DNA of 59,826 nucleotides, taken from the NCBI GenBank assembly GCA_964585305.1, contig CAZPDM010000018.1, positions 1 to 59,826 of the forward strand, read 5' to 3'. This DNA comes from CAZPDM01 sp964585305 (GTDB lineage Bacteria > Planctomycetota > Uabimicrobiia > Uabimicrobiales > JABWCH01). The translations under genes were made by a program, and so were the position numbers. This document shows, one piece after another, positions 1 through 9,100 of this stretch. The notes under the pieces were generated by a model that had not been told where the DNA came from, did not search any database, and saw only the letters and a program-made list of their open reading frames with translations. How positions within the stretch are numbered: the stretch's first letter is position 1; each line of letters opens with the position of its first letter.

Positions 1-47
1 GACCGTGTTAGGGGTTTTGTGGCTAACCCTGTAAGAATTTCTCTGGT

Positions 48-170
48 TTAGTCCATGTATTTTCTTGTCGAAGCCTCATGGCTTGCCATGAGGTATGTCA
101 CATATTGCCACAAATCAACTTCATCTTTCCCCATTTTTAAATCTTGGTGTAGAAGGCAGTAAATTACCAT
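48..170 (-). pseudogene. Short possible gene remnant, unrecognised
   Basis: A minus-strand frame encodes about 40 residues from an ATG at 168-170 to a stop at 48-50, with protein-like composition (it contains DEVDLWQYVTYLMASHEAS). The frame stays open upstream into the antisense of the next gene but has no start there with a convincing ribosome-binding site. It could be the tail of a decayed gene or a chance frame. On the plus strand, frame 1 from the window edge ends in a TAG at 49-51 after 16 codons, so the two readings compete. I do not recognise either one. Confidence 0.2.
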
Positions 171-228
171 ACCATATTCTTCGTGTGTGGACAGGTACAA
201 AAGGAATTGCTGGTAGATAGGAGTTTTT

Positions 229-1467
229 ATGGAAGCAATTAACCAAGCTAATCAAAAAGCTGTGCAAAAGTTAATGGAAGCAAAACCTGTTTTAATTGAT
301 ATTGAAACAGCTCGAAATATCATTCCTGGAATGAAAGAAAATATGCTTCTTCATGCGGGTCCTCCAATTAGTTGGGAACGAATGTCTGGCCCAATGAGAG
401 GCGCGATTATTGGAGCACTCATTTTTGAAGGAAAAGCAAAAAGTGCAGAAGAAGCTGAAAGACTTGTATTAGATGGAAAAATCATTTTAGATTCCTGCCA
501 TCATCATCAAGCAGTTGGTCCAATGGCTGGAATAACTTCTCCCTCTATGCCAGTATTTGTTGTAAAAAATGAAACACATGGAAACCTTGCTTTTTGTAAT
601 CTTAATGAAGGTTATGGAAAAGTATTACGGTATGGAGCCTATGATTCTGAAGTCCAAAATAAAATTCAATGGATGACCAATGTTCTTGCTCCTTTATTAA
701 AAAAAGCGATTGAAATTGTAGGTGGAATAGACCTTCGTAACATGATTGCGCAAGCTATTCAAATGGGAGATGAAGGGCACAATCGTAATAAAGGAAGTAC
801 ATCTCTTTTTATTCGAACTATTGCACCATATCTGATCGCAACAAAAGCTGATCATTCAACTTTAGAAATGATATTTAAAGCACTACATGGAAATGATATT
901 TTCATGCTTAATCCGATTATGGCTGCCTGTAAATCTGCGGCGGACAGTGCTCATGGAATTCCACATTCTTCGATAGTTACAGCAATGGCACGAAATGGAA
1001 CGGATTTTGGAATAAGAGTAAGTGGTTTAGGAAATCGCTGGTTTACCGCACCTTCTACAATTCCACGTGGACTTTATTTTGCTGGATATAGTGAACAGGA
1101 TGCAAACCCTGATATCGGCGACAGTACAATCACAGAAACCGCTGGGATTGGTGGTTTTGCAATGGCTGCTGCTCCTGCAATCGTTGGATTTGTCAGTGGA
1201 ACAGCTCAAATGGCGCGTGATGCAACATTAGAAATGTATGAAATTACTACTAGTGAACATCCTTACTATAAAATCCCTGCATTAGAATTTCGCGGAACAC
1301 CTGTTGGAATAGACATTATTAAAGTTGTAGAATCTGGTATTGTACCACGTGTCAATACTGGAATTGCTCACAAAAAGGCCGGTGTTGGTCAAATTGGAGC
1401 TGGTCTTGTTACTCCTGCAATACAATGCTTCCAAGATGCTTTATTAGCTTATGGAGAAACTTTATAA
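229..1467 (+). CDS. DUF1116 family protein (AllG/YlbE-like)
   Basis: A 412-residue protein of the DUF1116 family, recognised from blocks such as AGPPISWERMSGPMRGA, SCHHHQAVGPMAGITSPSMP and QMGDEGHNRNKGSTSL. The E. coli relative YlbE (AllG) is encoded beside FdrA (AllF) and YlbF (AllH) and is linked to the oxamate carbamoyltransferase step of allantoin breakdown. The histidine-rich block and GDEGHNRN are the most conserved-looking parts and may bind ligand. AGGAG five bases before the ATG supports this start. No FdrA or carbamate kinase is visible, although the window begins only 228 bases upstream. The next gene, a phosphofructokinase, starts 28 bases after the stop, so the two are probably co-transcribed. 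The family call is firm. The substrate in this organism is unknown. Confidence 0.85.
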   Translation: MEAINQANQKAVQKLMEAKPVLIDIETARNIIPGMKENMLLHAGPPISWERMSGPMRGAIIGALIFEGKAKSAEEAERLVLDGKIILDSCHHHQAVGPMAGITSPSMPVFVVKNETHGNLAFCNLNEGYGKVLRYGAYDSEVQNKIQWMTNVLAPLLKKAIEIVGGIDLRNMIAQAIQMGDEGHNRNKGSTSLFIRTIAPYLIATKADHSTLEMIFKALHGNDIFMLNPIMAACKSAADSAHGIPHSSIVTAMARNGTDFGIRVSGLGNRWFTAPSTIPRGLYFAGYSEQDANPDIGDSTITETAGIGGFAMAAAPAIVGFVSGTAQMARDATLEMYEITTSEHPYYKIPALEFRGTPVGIDIIKVVESGIVPRVNTGIAHKKAGVGQIGAGLVTPAIQCFQDALLAYGETL

Positions 1468-1495
1468 AATTTCCCTAGGGGAAAATGGAGTAGCC

Positions 1496-2833
1496 ATGCA
1501 AAATATTTTTGAAATTACAAAACTAGGCGAACCAAACATATTATTTCCCTCTTATAAAAAGAGTGAACTTACTGTGCCCAACGAATATTTTGTTTCCGAT
1601 TCTCGAAGAATTCTTAACAATATTGAACTCGATTTAAATAACCCACAATCTATACCATCAGAAAATATTGAAATGATGGAAGTAGCAGGTCCTCGTCAAA
1701 AAATTTTTTTTGATCCCACAAAAGTACGTGTAGGCATTGTTACTTGTGGTGGGTTATGCCCAGGACTTAATAATGTTATCCGTTCACTTGTTATGTCTCT
1801 TTGGTATATCTACGGAACTCGTACAATTTTTGGAATCCGTAATGGTCTTAAAGGCTTTCTTAAAGAATATGGATTGCCGCCTATTCAACTTACTCCGGAT
1901 GATGTGGACAATATCCACAGCCGCGGAGGCACGATGCTTGGCTCTTCACGTGGCGGACGTGATCGCATTTTAGATATTGTCAATTGCATCATGAATATGA
2001 AACTTGATATACTCTTTATTATAGGCGGTGATGGTACACAACGTGCGGCATTAGCAATTTCACAACAATTACGTGAACGTAAACAAAATATTTCAGTAAT
2101 TGGAATCCCTAAAACAATTGACAATGATCTGAGTTTTGTAGAAAAATCATTTGGGTTTGAAACTGCCGTAGCCAAAGCTGTAGAAGCCTTAACAGCTGCT
2201 CATACAGAAGCATTAGACTCTATCAATGGAATTACTGTAGTTAAAGTAATGGGGCGTGAGTCAGGTTTTATTGCTTGCCATTCTACTTTAGCCTCTAATG
2301 ATGTGAATTTTACTTTAATTCCTGAAATATCTTTTGATTTACAAGGCCCTAATGGATTCTTAACACACTTAGAACAAAGAGTTATTAGCCGAAAACATGC
2401 ACTGATTCTTGTGGCAGAAGGAGCTGGACAAGAACATTTGCCACCTTCTAATGAAACAGATGAATCCGGAAATAAAAAATTGCTGGATATTGGTCCCTTC
2501 CTAGTGAAAGAAATTAAGAAACACTTCAACAATAAGCCCTATGAAGTAAATGTAAAATATATTGATCCTAGCTATATTATTCGAGCAGCGGCAGCAAATC
2601 CGAACGATTCTATTTATTGCTATCGTTTAGGAAATATGGCTGTACATGCAGCGATGTCGGGACGTACGGAAGTTTTAATAAGCAGACTTCATCATCAATT
2701 TGTTCACATTCCTATTTCCTTAGCAGTCTCTCGCCGAAATGTTGTTGATATATACGGACCATTATGGAGAGATGTGATTCAAGCTACTGGACAACCAATC
2801 AGTATGAAAAATACTGTTGAACCTAAAAGTTAA
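1496..2833 (+). CDS. 6-phosphofructokinase, plant-type group (probably ATP-dependent)
   Basis: A 445-residue phosphofructokinase acting on fructose 6-phosphate in glycolysis. It has the TCGGLCPGLNNVIRS nucleotide-site block near residue 83, GGDGT at 177-181, PKTIDND at 205-211 and KVMGRESGF after that. In this superfamily, Gly as the fourth residue of GGDG usually goes with ATP as donor, while Lys in PKTIDND is shared by PPi enzymes and by plant and trypanosome ATP enzymes. This combination matches the plant-like group better than classic bacterial PfkA (PGTIDND) or PPi-PFK (GGDD). An in-frame ATG at 1451 overlaps the previous gene. I prefer 1496 because GGAG lies about seven bases upstream. 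A strong hairpin follows. Donor assignment is by residues only. Confidence 0.9.
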   Translation: MQNIFEITKLGEPNILFPSYKKSELTVPNEYFVSDSRRILNNIELDLNNPQSIPSENIEMMEVAGPRQKIFFDPTKVRVGIVTCGGLCPGLNNVIRSLVMSLWYIYGTRTIFGIRNGLKGFLKEYGLPPIQLTPDDVDNIHSRGGTMLGSSRGGRDRILDIVNCIMNMKLDILFIIGGDGTQRAALAISQQLRERKQNISVIGIPKTIDNDLSFVEKSFGFETAVAKAVEALTAAHTEALDSINGITVVKVMGRESGFIACHSTLASNDVNFTLIPEISFDLQGPNGFLTHLEQRVISRKHALILVAEGAGQEHLPPSNETDESGNKKLLDIGPFLVKEIKKHFNNKPYEVNVKYIDPSYIIRAAAANPNDSIYCYRLGNMAVHAAMSGRTEVLISRLHHQFVHIPISLAVSRRNVVDIYGPLWRDVIQATGQPISMKNTVEPKS

Positions 2834-2842
2834 ATTAACAAA

Positions 2843-2875
2843 AAAAATTGCCGCAAATTGCGGCAATTTTTTTAT
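2843..2875. terminator. Bidirectional intrinsic terminator
   Basis: The 9-bp stem ATTGCCGCA / TGCGGCAAT with a 3-base loop is flanked by an A tract on the left and a T tract on the right. It can therefore end both the phosphofructokinase operon on the plus strand and the converging membrane-protein gene on the minus strand, whose stop codon lies inside the T tract. Confidence 0.9.
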
Positions 2876-4419
2876 TTAAAATAAATAAATTTCACTCCAC
2901 CTGGCAAAGTTTTTTCAAACTTTTTCACACATTCTATAATTTCATTATATGAAGAACTATTTAACACATAAAAAGAAACTGTGGATTCAGCAGGAGTAAT
3001 TTTTCTTCTTCCTAATTTTAAGTAGCCTATCTTTTTCCAATTAGCAGGAACTGTGGGAAACCAGCTATCATAAATCATTGCTAATTTCACATTATGCTTT
3101 ATAGCAAGCTCATTCATCCATTGGTTGTTAGAAGATGTTTTGTTAGTTAAAGCAGTTTTAGAAGCTAATCCATATAAATCAAGGACATAATTAGCATTTC
3201 TGTACGAAACATATCCTAAATCATTCACTGCTACAGGCCGTTTATAATATTCTGTTGCAAAACGGAACATCTGATATTGTTGCTCATATACATTATTAGA
3301 GGCAATTGGCACAGTTATTAAACCTAGAATGTAATTTATACAAATAAAAGATATTGCTGTAGTAATGATAAAGAGAGCTTTGCCAATACCCACAAAATTT
3401 TGGAAAGATAAAAAAGAAGAAAAAATGTCTTTAAACAAATATATAATTGTTAAAACAGCTACTCCCCAAATATAAATTTCATACCTATTGTACCAATCAT
3501 AACGCCCAAGTAATATATGTAAAAAAATTGCAATTGCAATTACAAATGCAAATATTTTCTTTTTATTATGTTGTTTTGTAAAAAAAATAAATGTTAGTAA
3601 TCCTAATAATGAAAGAACTAAAAAAATTCCTTGCCTATTGTAAAAACTATCCTTAACGTTATATAAAATGGCTTTAATATTTCCATCTGTCGCGATAATC
3701 GAGGATTTTACTAATATAGAACTAGGAAAAAATCCAAGTTCCAATTGCCAAAGAAATAGAGAAAATGTTCCTATAAGAAAAGTTAAACTTATACTTAAAA
3801 GAATAGCAATTTTATAGTATCTATAGAAGAATAGATATAATATTGCGGCTAAAGAAACTGCGCAATTTTCATATCGAATCAAAGGAGCAACTAAGATTGA
3901 TAAAATAAGCCAAGGAGAAATTTTATTAGTTTCAATTTCTACAATCAAATAATAGACTATCATTACTACAAAAAATACTTGCCAAGAATGCTCCATTCCA
4001 GAAAAAATAAGACCAACGGTATTGGTTGCTAAAATAAGAAGCATTAAAAAAATTGCAATTATTTTATTTTTCAGTGAAGCATTATCTATACAAATAGAGT
4101 AAATAAGGATTTTCCAAAAGAAAAAAACTGTACCGATTGCAGCAAAGATATTTAACAAGAAGGGAATATATTCATGATACGGGAAAAACATAAAAATGCT
4201 TAAAATAAATGGCCACAATATACTGGAAGAGGGGGCGGAAAACTCATTATAATTCACTCCATAATGACCATGAGAATAAATATTTTCTGCTAAGGCTAAA
4301 TGAATATAAGGATCATCAAGCGTATAGGTAAGTTGATTAGAATTCAATACCATAATAGATATGAATTCAATAAGTACTGCAACTATCAAAAAACTAATGC
4401 CAATGACTAAAGATTTCAT
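2872..4419 (-). CDS. Polytopic membrane protein, GT-C-like glycosyltransferase candidate
   Basis: A 515-residue integral membrane protein with roughly ten or more hydrophobic segments. A DDPYIHLALAENI motif follows the first segment, at about residues 36-48. An acidic pair in the first periplasmic loop is the hallmark of GT-C glycosyltransferases, which use polyprenyl-phosphate sugars, so I infer that class. The C-terminal 120 residues are soluble. The gene lies 22 bases downstream of a second protein of the same architecture, probably in one transcript, which suggests a pair that modifies a shared glycan or glycoprotein. No good Shine-Dalgarno sequence precedes the ATG, consistent with translation from the upstream gene's transcript. 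No substrate can be assigned. Confidence 0.6.
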   Translation of the reverse strand: MKSLVIGISFLIVAVLIEFISIMVLNSNQLTYTLDDPYIHLALAENIYSHGHYGVNYNEFSAPSSSILWPFILSIFMFFPYHEYIPFLLNIFAAIGTVFFFWKILIYSICIDNASLKNKIIAIFLMLLILATNTVGLIFSGMEHSWQVFFVVMIVYYLIVEIETNKISPWLILSILVAPLIRYENCAVSLAAILYLFFYRYYKIAILLSISLTFLIGTFSLFLWQLELGFFPSSILVKSSIIATDGNIKAILYNVKDSFYNRQGIFLVLSLLGLLTFIFFTKQHNKKKIFAFVIAIAIFLHILLGRYDWYNRYEIYIWGVAVLTIIYLFKDIFSSFLSFQNFVGIGKALFIITTAISFICINYILGLITVPIASNNVYEQQYQMFRFATEYYKRPVAVNDLGYVSYRNANYVLDLYGLASKTALTNKTSSNNQWMNELAIKHNVKLAMIYDSWFPTVPANWKKIGYLKLGRRKITPAESTVSFYVLNSSSYNEIIECVKKFEKTLPGGVKFIYFK

Positions 4420-4441
4420 AAAATTTTTTTAGAACCTAAAA

Positions 4442-6106
4442 TTATTGTTTTTCAACAGGCTGTGCTAAAAAATTTGATAAATTTTCCTCAGAATAAATAC
4501 GTAAGGATTCTTCTAAAACCTTTTTAATTATTAAAAAAAATCTAGAATTTTTTCTCAGTGCAATTCCATAATCATAAACATTTGGATAATATTCATACTC
4601 TAATGCAAAAGTTTTGCTATTTAATATTTCAGCTATATCATGGGAATATGTTCGATATGGAAACCATATTATATCAGGATTGCGAGAAAAAAGATATTCT
4701 GCAGAAAAACCTTTTTGAATAATATTTTTATCATGTAGCCCCACCATGTCAATAATCGTCATAAATGGGAATTTTGAACTTAAGTATCCATATTCCGAAG
4801 CGGCAAGAGTAATTTCTTTGGGCAATTTCTGAAGCAATTTAGATATTTCTAATATGCTTTTTTGGCCTAATACAGGAAGTTGCTTTGTACTTATTTTTTT
4901 ATACTCTATATTAAGAATTGGTGTATGAGAAAAAGATTTCATCATGTTGTTTTGCCAAAAATTTGTGGCAATATTTCTAAATGAAATAGAAATTGAAGGG
5001 AGTAGAAAAATAAGAGCTATTATTATTCTCCATCCAATTTTGTGGAAAGAGAAATCTGTTGAATTTTCTGTTTTTTTTGTATTTAAAGCAGTTATTGATA
5101 TGAAAGCAGCAAAAATAAAAAAGGATAAAGATGGATAATAAAATCGAGAAAAAGATCCCATGATTTGGTTTACTGTAACAAGATAAGAAAATGTTGCAAA
5201 AACTGGTATTAAAATCGCAAGCACTTGTTTATAAGAAAAACTTGTTATACTAGCAACAACTACAAGTATAATAGGAACTACAGCGTCACAAAATGGCATC
5301 ATTGCAAATATGGAATTGGGAGTTCCTAAAAATCCTCTATAAAATCCACTGCTCTTAGCAAAAAATGGTAAGGGAAGTATACTGCCAAATAAAACTTTTT
5401 TCATCATCATATCTAACAGTAATATTATAAGAAATATAACTATATATTTTATTACGTAATTCCATAAAGAACGATTTGTTGCTAAAAGAAAAATAGGTGG
5501 TAATAATAACGCATATAAACCATTATCCGGACGAGTCAGAAAACTCATATAACCAAAAAGTAAACAAAGTATAAGAGTTAAATTAGAACACCTTCTACTA
5601 AAAACTACTACAGAACAAGCAAGTAAAGAATTCATCCATAAAGAAAGAGTTGTTTCCATTCCTGTTACACTATGCGCTTTAAAAGGAGGTAGGAACAAAA
5701 GTACAGGAATCACTAATATTGGGATCCAAGAATCTTGAGATATCTGCTTTCCTTGTATCAAAAATCCTAAAAAAACAAGTGTAAAACAAGCAAACAGGCC
5801 AAATACAAAAGAAGTTCCTGTAAGTATAACAACATCTGATAAATTTGTTACTCCTCGTAATATTGTAATGATAAATAAATATAATGTACTTGTTATACCA
5901 TAAGATGGACCATCAGTTGCATTCCAAGAAAATCCATTCCCATTTAGCCAATTCTTGGCATAACGTAAGAACATATAAGAATCATCAAAAATCGATTCAT
6001 CTAATTCAACAGAACCAATCTTTCCTATATTCATTTTGAGATATGAAAAAAGAACTAATCCACTAAAAATAACAATGACTATTTTTAATATTGGAATTTT
6101 TCTCAT
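4442..6106 (-). CDS. Polytopic membrane protein, GT-C-like (arabinofuranosyl/mannosyltransferase-type)
   Basis: A 554-residue membrane protein with many hydrophobic helices. Early in the protein it carries FDDSYMFLRYAKNWLNGNG, which closely resembles the DDAYISFRYARN loop motif of GT-C transferases such as the AftB-like enzymes. The catalytic acidic residues of that fold sit in this first loop. A soluble C-terminal region of about 150 residues follows the last helix. AGGA six bases before the ATG supports the start. The gene is the first of a two-gene minus-strand unit with the smaller relative at 2872-4419. By family knowledge it would move a sugar from a lipid carrier to an acceptor outside the cytoplasmic membrane. 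The acceptor is unknown. Confidence 0.65.
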   Translation of the reverse strand: MRKIPILKIVIVIFSGLVLFSYLKMNIGKIGSVELDESIFDDSYMFLRYAKNWLNGNGFSWNATDGPSYGITSTLYLFIITILRGVTNLSDVVILTGTSFVFGLFACFTLVFLGFLIQGKQISQDSWIPILVIPVLLFLPPFKAHSVTGMETTLSLWMNSLLACSVVVFSRRCSNLTLILCLLFGYMSFLTRPDNGLYALLLPPIFLLATNRSLWNYVIKYIVIFLIILLLDMMMKKVLFGSILPLPFFAKSSGFYRGFLGTPNSIFAMMPFCDAVVPIILVVVASITSFSYKQVLAILIPVFATFSYLVTVNQIMGSFSRFYYPSLSFFIFAAFISITALNTKKTENSTDFSFHKIGWRIIIALIFLLPSISISFRNIATNFWQNNMMKSFSHTPILNIEYKKISTKQLPVLGQKSILEISKLLQKLPKEITLAASEYGYLSSKFPFMTIIDMVGLHDKNIIQKGFSAEYLFSRNPDIIWFPYRTYSHDIAEILNSKTFALEYEYYPNVYDYGIALRKNSRFFLIIKKVLEESLRIYSEENLSNFLAQPVEKQ

Positions 6107-6154
6107 AAATAATCCTAAAATTTCTATGTTTCCAACTTTTTAACTAGAATTAAA

Positions 6155-6183
6155 ATAGCCTCCAAATTAGTTTGGAGGCCATT
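6155..6183. terminator. Intrinsic terminator downstream of the tandem-kinase gene
   Basis: The 9-bp stem GCCTCCAAA / TTTGGAGGC with loop TTAG lies between the kinase gene and the next minus-strand gene. On the minus strand it is followed by a T-rich run (TATTTTA). It probably ends the kinase transcript, leaving the GT-C-like pair as a separate unit. Confidence 0.7.
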
Positions 6184-6186
6184 TTC

Positions 6187-9100
6187 TTAATCTTTATATT
6201 TTGCTATAAGACGTTGTTGGCAATTGGGACATCTAATATTTTTTCCGACTTTAATAGGAGGTAACTGAAGTTTTTGCGTGCAATTTGGACAACGAAAACG
6301 AAATCTTTGTTGGGGAGTAATTTCTTTTGGCCGCCAAAGATAAATAACTTCCAACGTATTGATATTTATACTTTCTTCTTTATTTGGAACAATTTTCTTT
6401 TTTTCCTGAAGTTGTTGAATGATTTTTTGTATTTCTGGAAGCATTTTTTTATGAATTTTATTAGCGTATTCTATTTTTTCTTGCCAAATCTTTAATTCTT
6501 TATCATTTTTAAATTTAGTAGGAGAAGTAAAAGAAGGATCGCTAATAATTTCTTCAGCATAATTCAAGAAAATGCTTTCCATTGTTTCTTGACATTTTTC
6601 AGGAGTTAATCTTTGTTCTGGATCATGCTCCATCATTTGGTAAGCTAATTCATCAAGAGTTTCAAGTAATGGTGTATTCCCAAGAATATCGCAAACATGT
6701 GGACGATGCCCCATAACAATTTGTCCCATAACTTCAGCAATATTTTTTCCTTTAACTGGAGGTTTTCCAGTAAGCATATTGTAGAAAACTGCACCAAGTT
6801 GATAAATATCACACTGACAAGTAAGAAGTTTCGATGGAGAAAATTGTTCTGGTGCAGCATAGTAGATTGAACCAGCAAATTCTCCTTTGAGTGCAATTTC
6901 TTCAGCACTCATCGGGCGGTACCTTTCTTTCAGCCCCTCAGCACGCGTTTTTTCTTGTTCCATCAAACTGTTGATACGCCGATAAAAATCATTTATTTGG
7001 ACAGAAATTTCTTCAAATTTTTTATCTTCAGCAGTAAGATTGATTTGCTTGATTCGTTCTCGTAGTTTTTTTAGTTGGACTTGAGATTGCTCTCTTCTAT
7101 TACTAATGCTCAAAAATTCTGTATCTACTAACCTTAAAAGGCGTCGGCGTTCCTCATTAAGTTGATTTCCTGCTTGATCAATTGTAATAGCTAAACCAAA
7201 ATCTGAAAGCTTTGGAATTCCTTCACCGTCAATTAAAATATTTTGTGGTTTAATATCACGATGCACAATCCCTTTGCTTTTTAAACGATGCAATGTTTGC
7301 AACATGCTATATACAATATACAAAGAAATACTAGGAGTAAGACGATTTTGGGGAAAACGATGGGAGAATTGTTCCATATTTCCTAAAGAAGCATACTCTA
7401 ACATTAAGTAATATCCAACACGTTCTTCTTGTCCGGAAGAATTATCATCAGCAGTTGCTAAAAAACTACCCTGTTGGACCATTCCAATTACATTTTTATT
7501 AGCTTCTGGTTCCTGTGCTAAATTAGATAAAAGACGGGATTCATAAATTAAAGATTCCTCACGGCCTTCAAATGCTACTTTTACTACGAATTCTGTACCT
7601 TTTGGAACTTGTGCATATACACATTCTTTGCCATCAGCTCCTTGACGAACACAAAGATATGGTTTAAATTTTGTCCTTGCCCAATAATTTTCAGGTCGTA
7701 AAAATATAATTGTTTCATCTTTAGTTGTCAGCTTTAAAACAGCAGCCATACCACCATGATCAAAACGGCTAATTTCATAATCGCCTTGAAAAAACTCTTT
7801 GACCTTAGAAACTCCAGAACGCTTCCGTTCATAATCTTGTAAGGCTAAAAGGTTGATCATAAATCGAATATTTTTAAGGCTACTATTTTTTTGCGACTCA
7901 AGCTGAAAATGCTTTCCCTGTTCCCAACCGTGTTCCTTTACAAGTTTAAACCAAGCACGCGTTTGGCAAGGATTTTGAAAGTTAATTTCTAGAGGAATAT
8001 TTTTATTATACTCAATTCCTTCAGCTTCATTATCTTCTAATTCATTTTCAAGCCCAGAATCTGCCATACCAACTTTCATATCTTCAACATCATATAGTTG
8101 GGTTTTTTCTGGAATATATACTTTCTTTTTTCCAACTTTTTCTTGGTCTGTAGCAGCATCTTGGTTATTTTCGCTTGTATTTTGCTCTGGAGTAAGAGAT
8201 TGATCTTTTAAATCAAACTTTTGTGTGGCTTGGTCATTGAGTTTGAATTTTTCAGTTTTATTTTTTGAAGAAGAATCTTCTGGCTCTAAACGCTCCATTG
8301 CTTCTTCTTGAATGTCCATTAAAGTATCGAAAACTGTATAAACTCCAGCATTTTTTGAAATATTTTGATGTTGTTCAGGTTCTTCTATCTGTTCTTGGAT
8401 ATTTTCTTGAACACAAGTAATCATGCTTTTATTTGCAGTTGAAAAATTAGGCAATCTGGCTAAAGCATTTTGAATTTTATCTTCAAAATAATTAAAATAT
8501 CTTAAAGTTTTAGCAAGCTCCAGATCCACGCTAAGAAAAGTTTTTTCACTATTCTCAGTTTCTTTAAAAACCCAACATTCACGACGCAAAACTGTTTGCA
8601 AATAATCTAATACTAATCCCTTATAAACACTAGGAAATGTAATTGTAAGAGCTGATAAAACTGTATTATCTTGCTTTAAGCTACGAACATCAGTTGCTAA
8701 CAAAAGTGCTCTTTGTAGAAATTCTGGTAATTCTGCAGGAAGATGTTGATAATCAGGAGCAATCTCTGTTACTTCATCAACAATATCAATCTTGGCAATA
8801 TCAAATTCAGCATCTATTCCTTCTGGATGCTCGACTAATTGAGAAGATGTTCCAGTATCCTCAGTAATTTCTGGAGGAAAAAAATTAGCAGGGGTATTTG
8901 TTACTCCAGCAGCTAAAGTTTCTGAATCTTCTGGAATTTCCATTGTAATTTCATTAGAATTTTTCATCTTAGCTGCTACAGAATCTTTATCTAAAAGAAC
9001 CATGCTAGTAGTAGTCAAACAGGCTTTAGAAAGATTAGTTGGTTTAGTAGGTGATTTAAGTAGCTCATCTAATTTTTGAAGTTCTAGATTAGATTGAGAA

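Noticed and set aside
1451..1495. Upstream ATG for the phosphofructokinase
   Set aside because: It overlaps the DUF1116 gene and lacks a ribosome-binding site, while GGAG precedes ATG 1496 at a proper distance.
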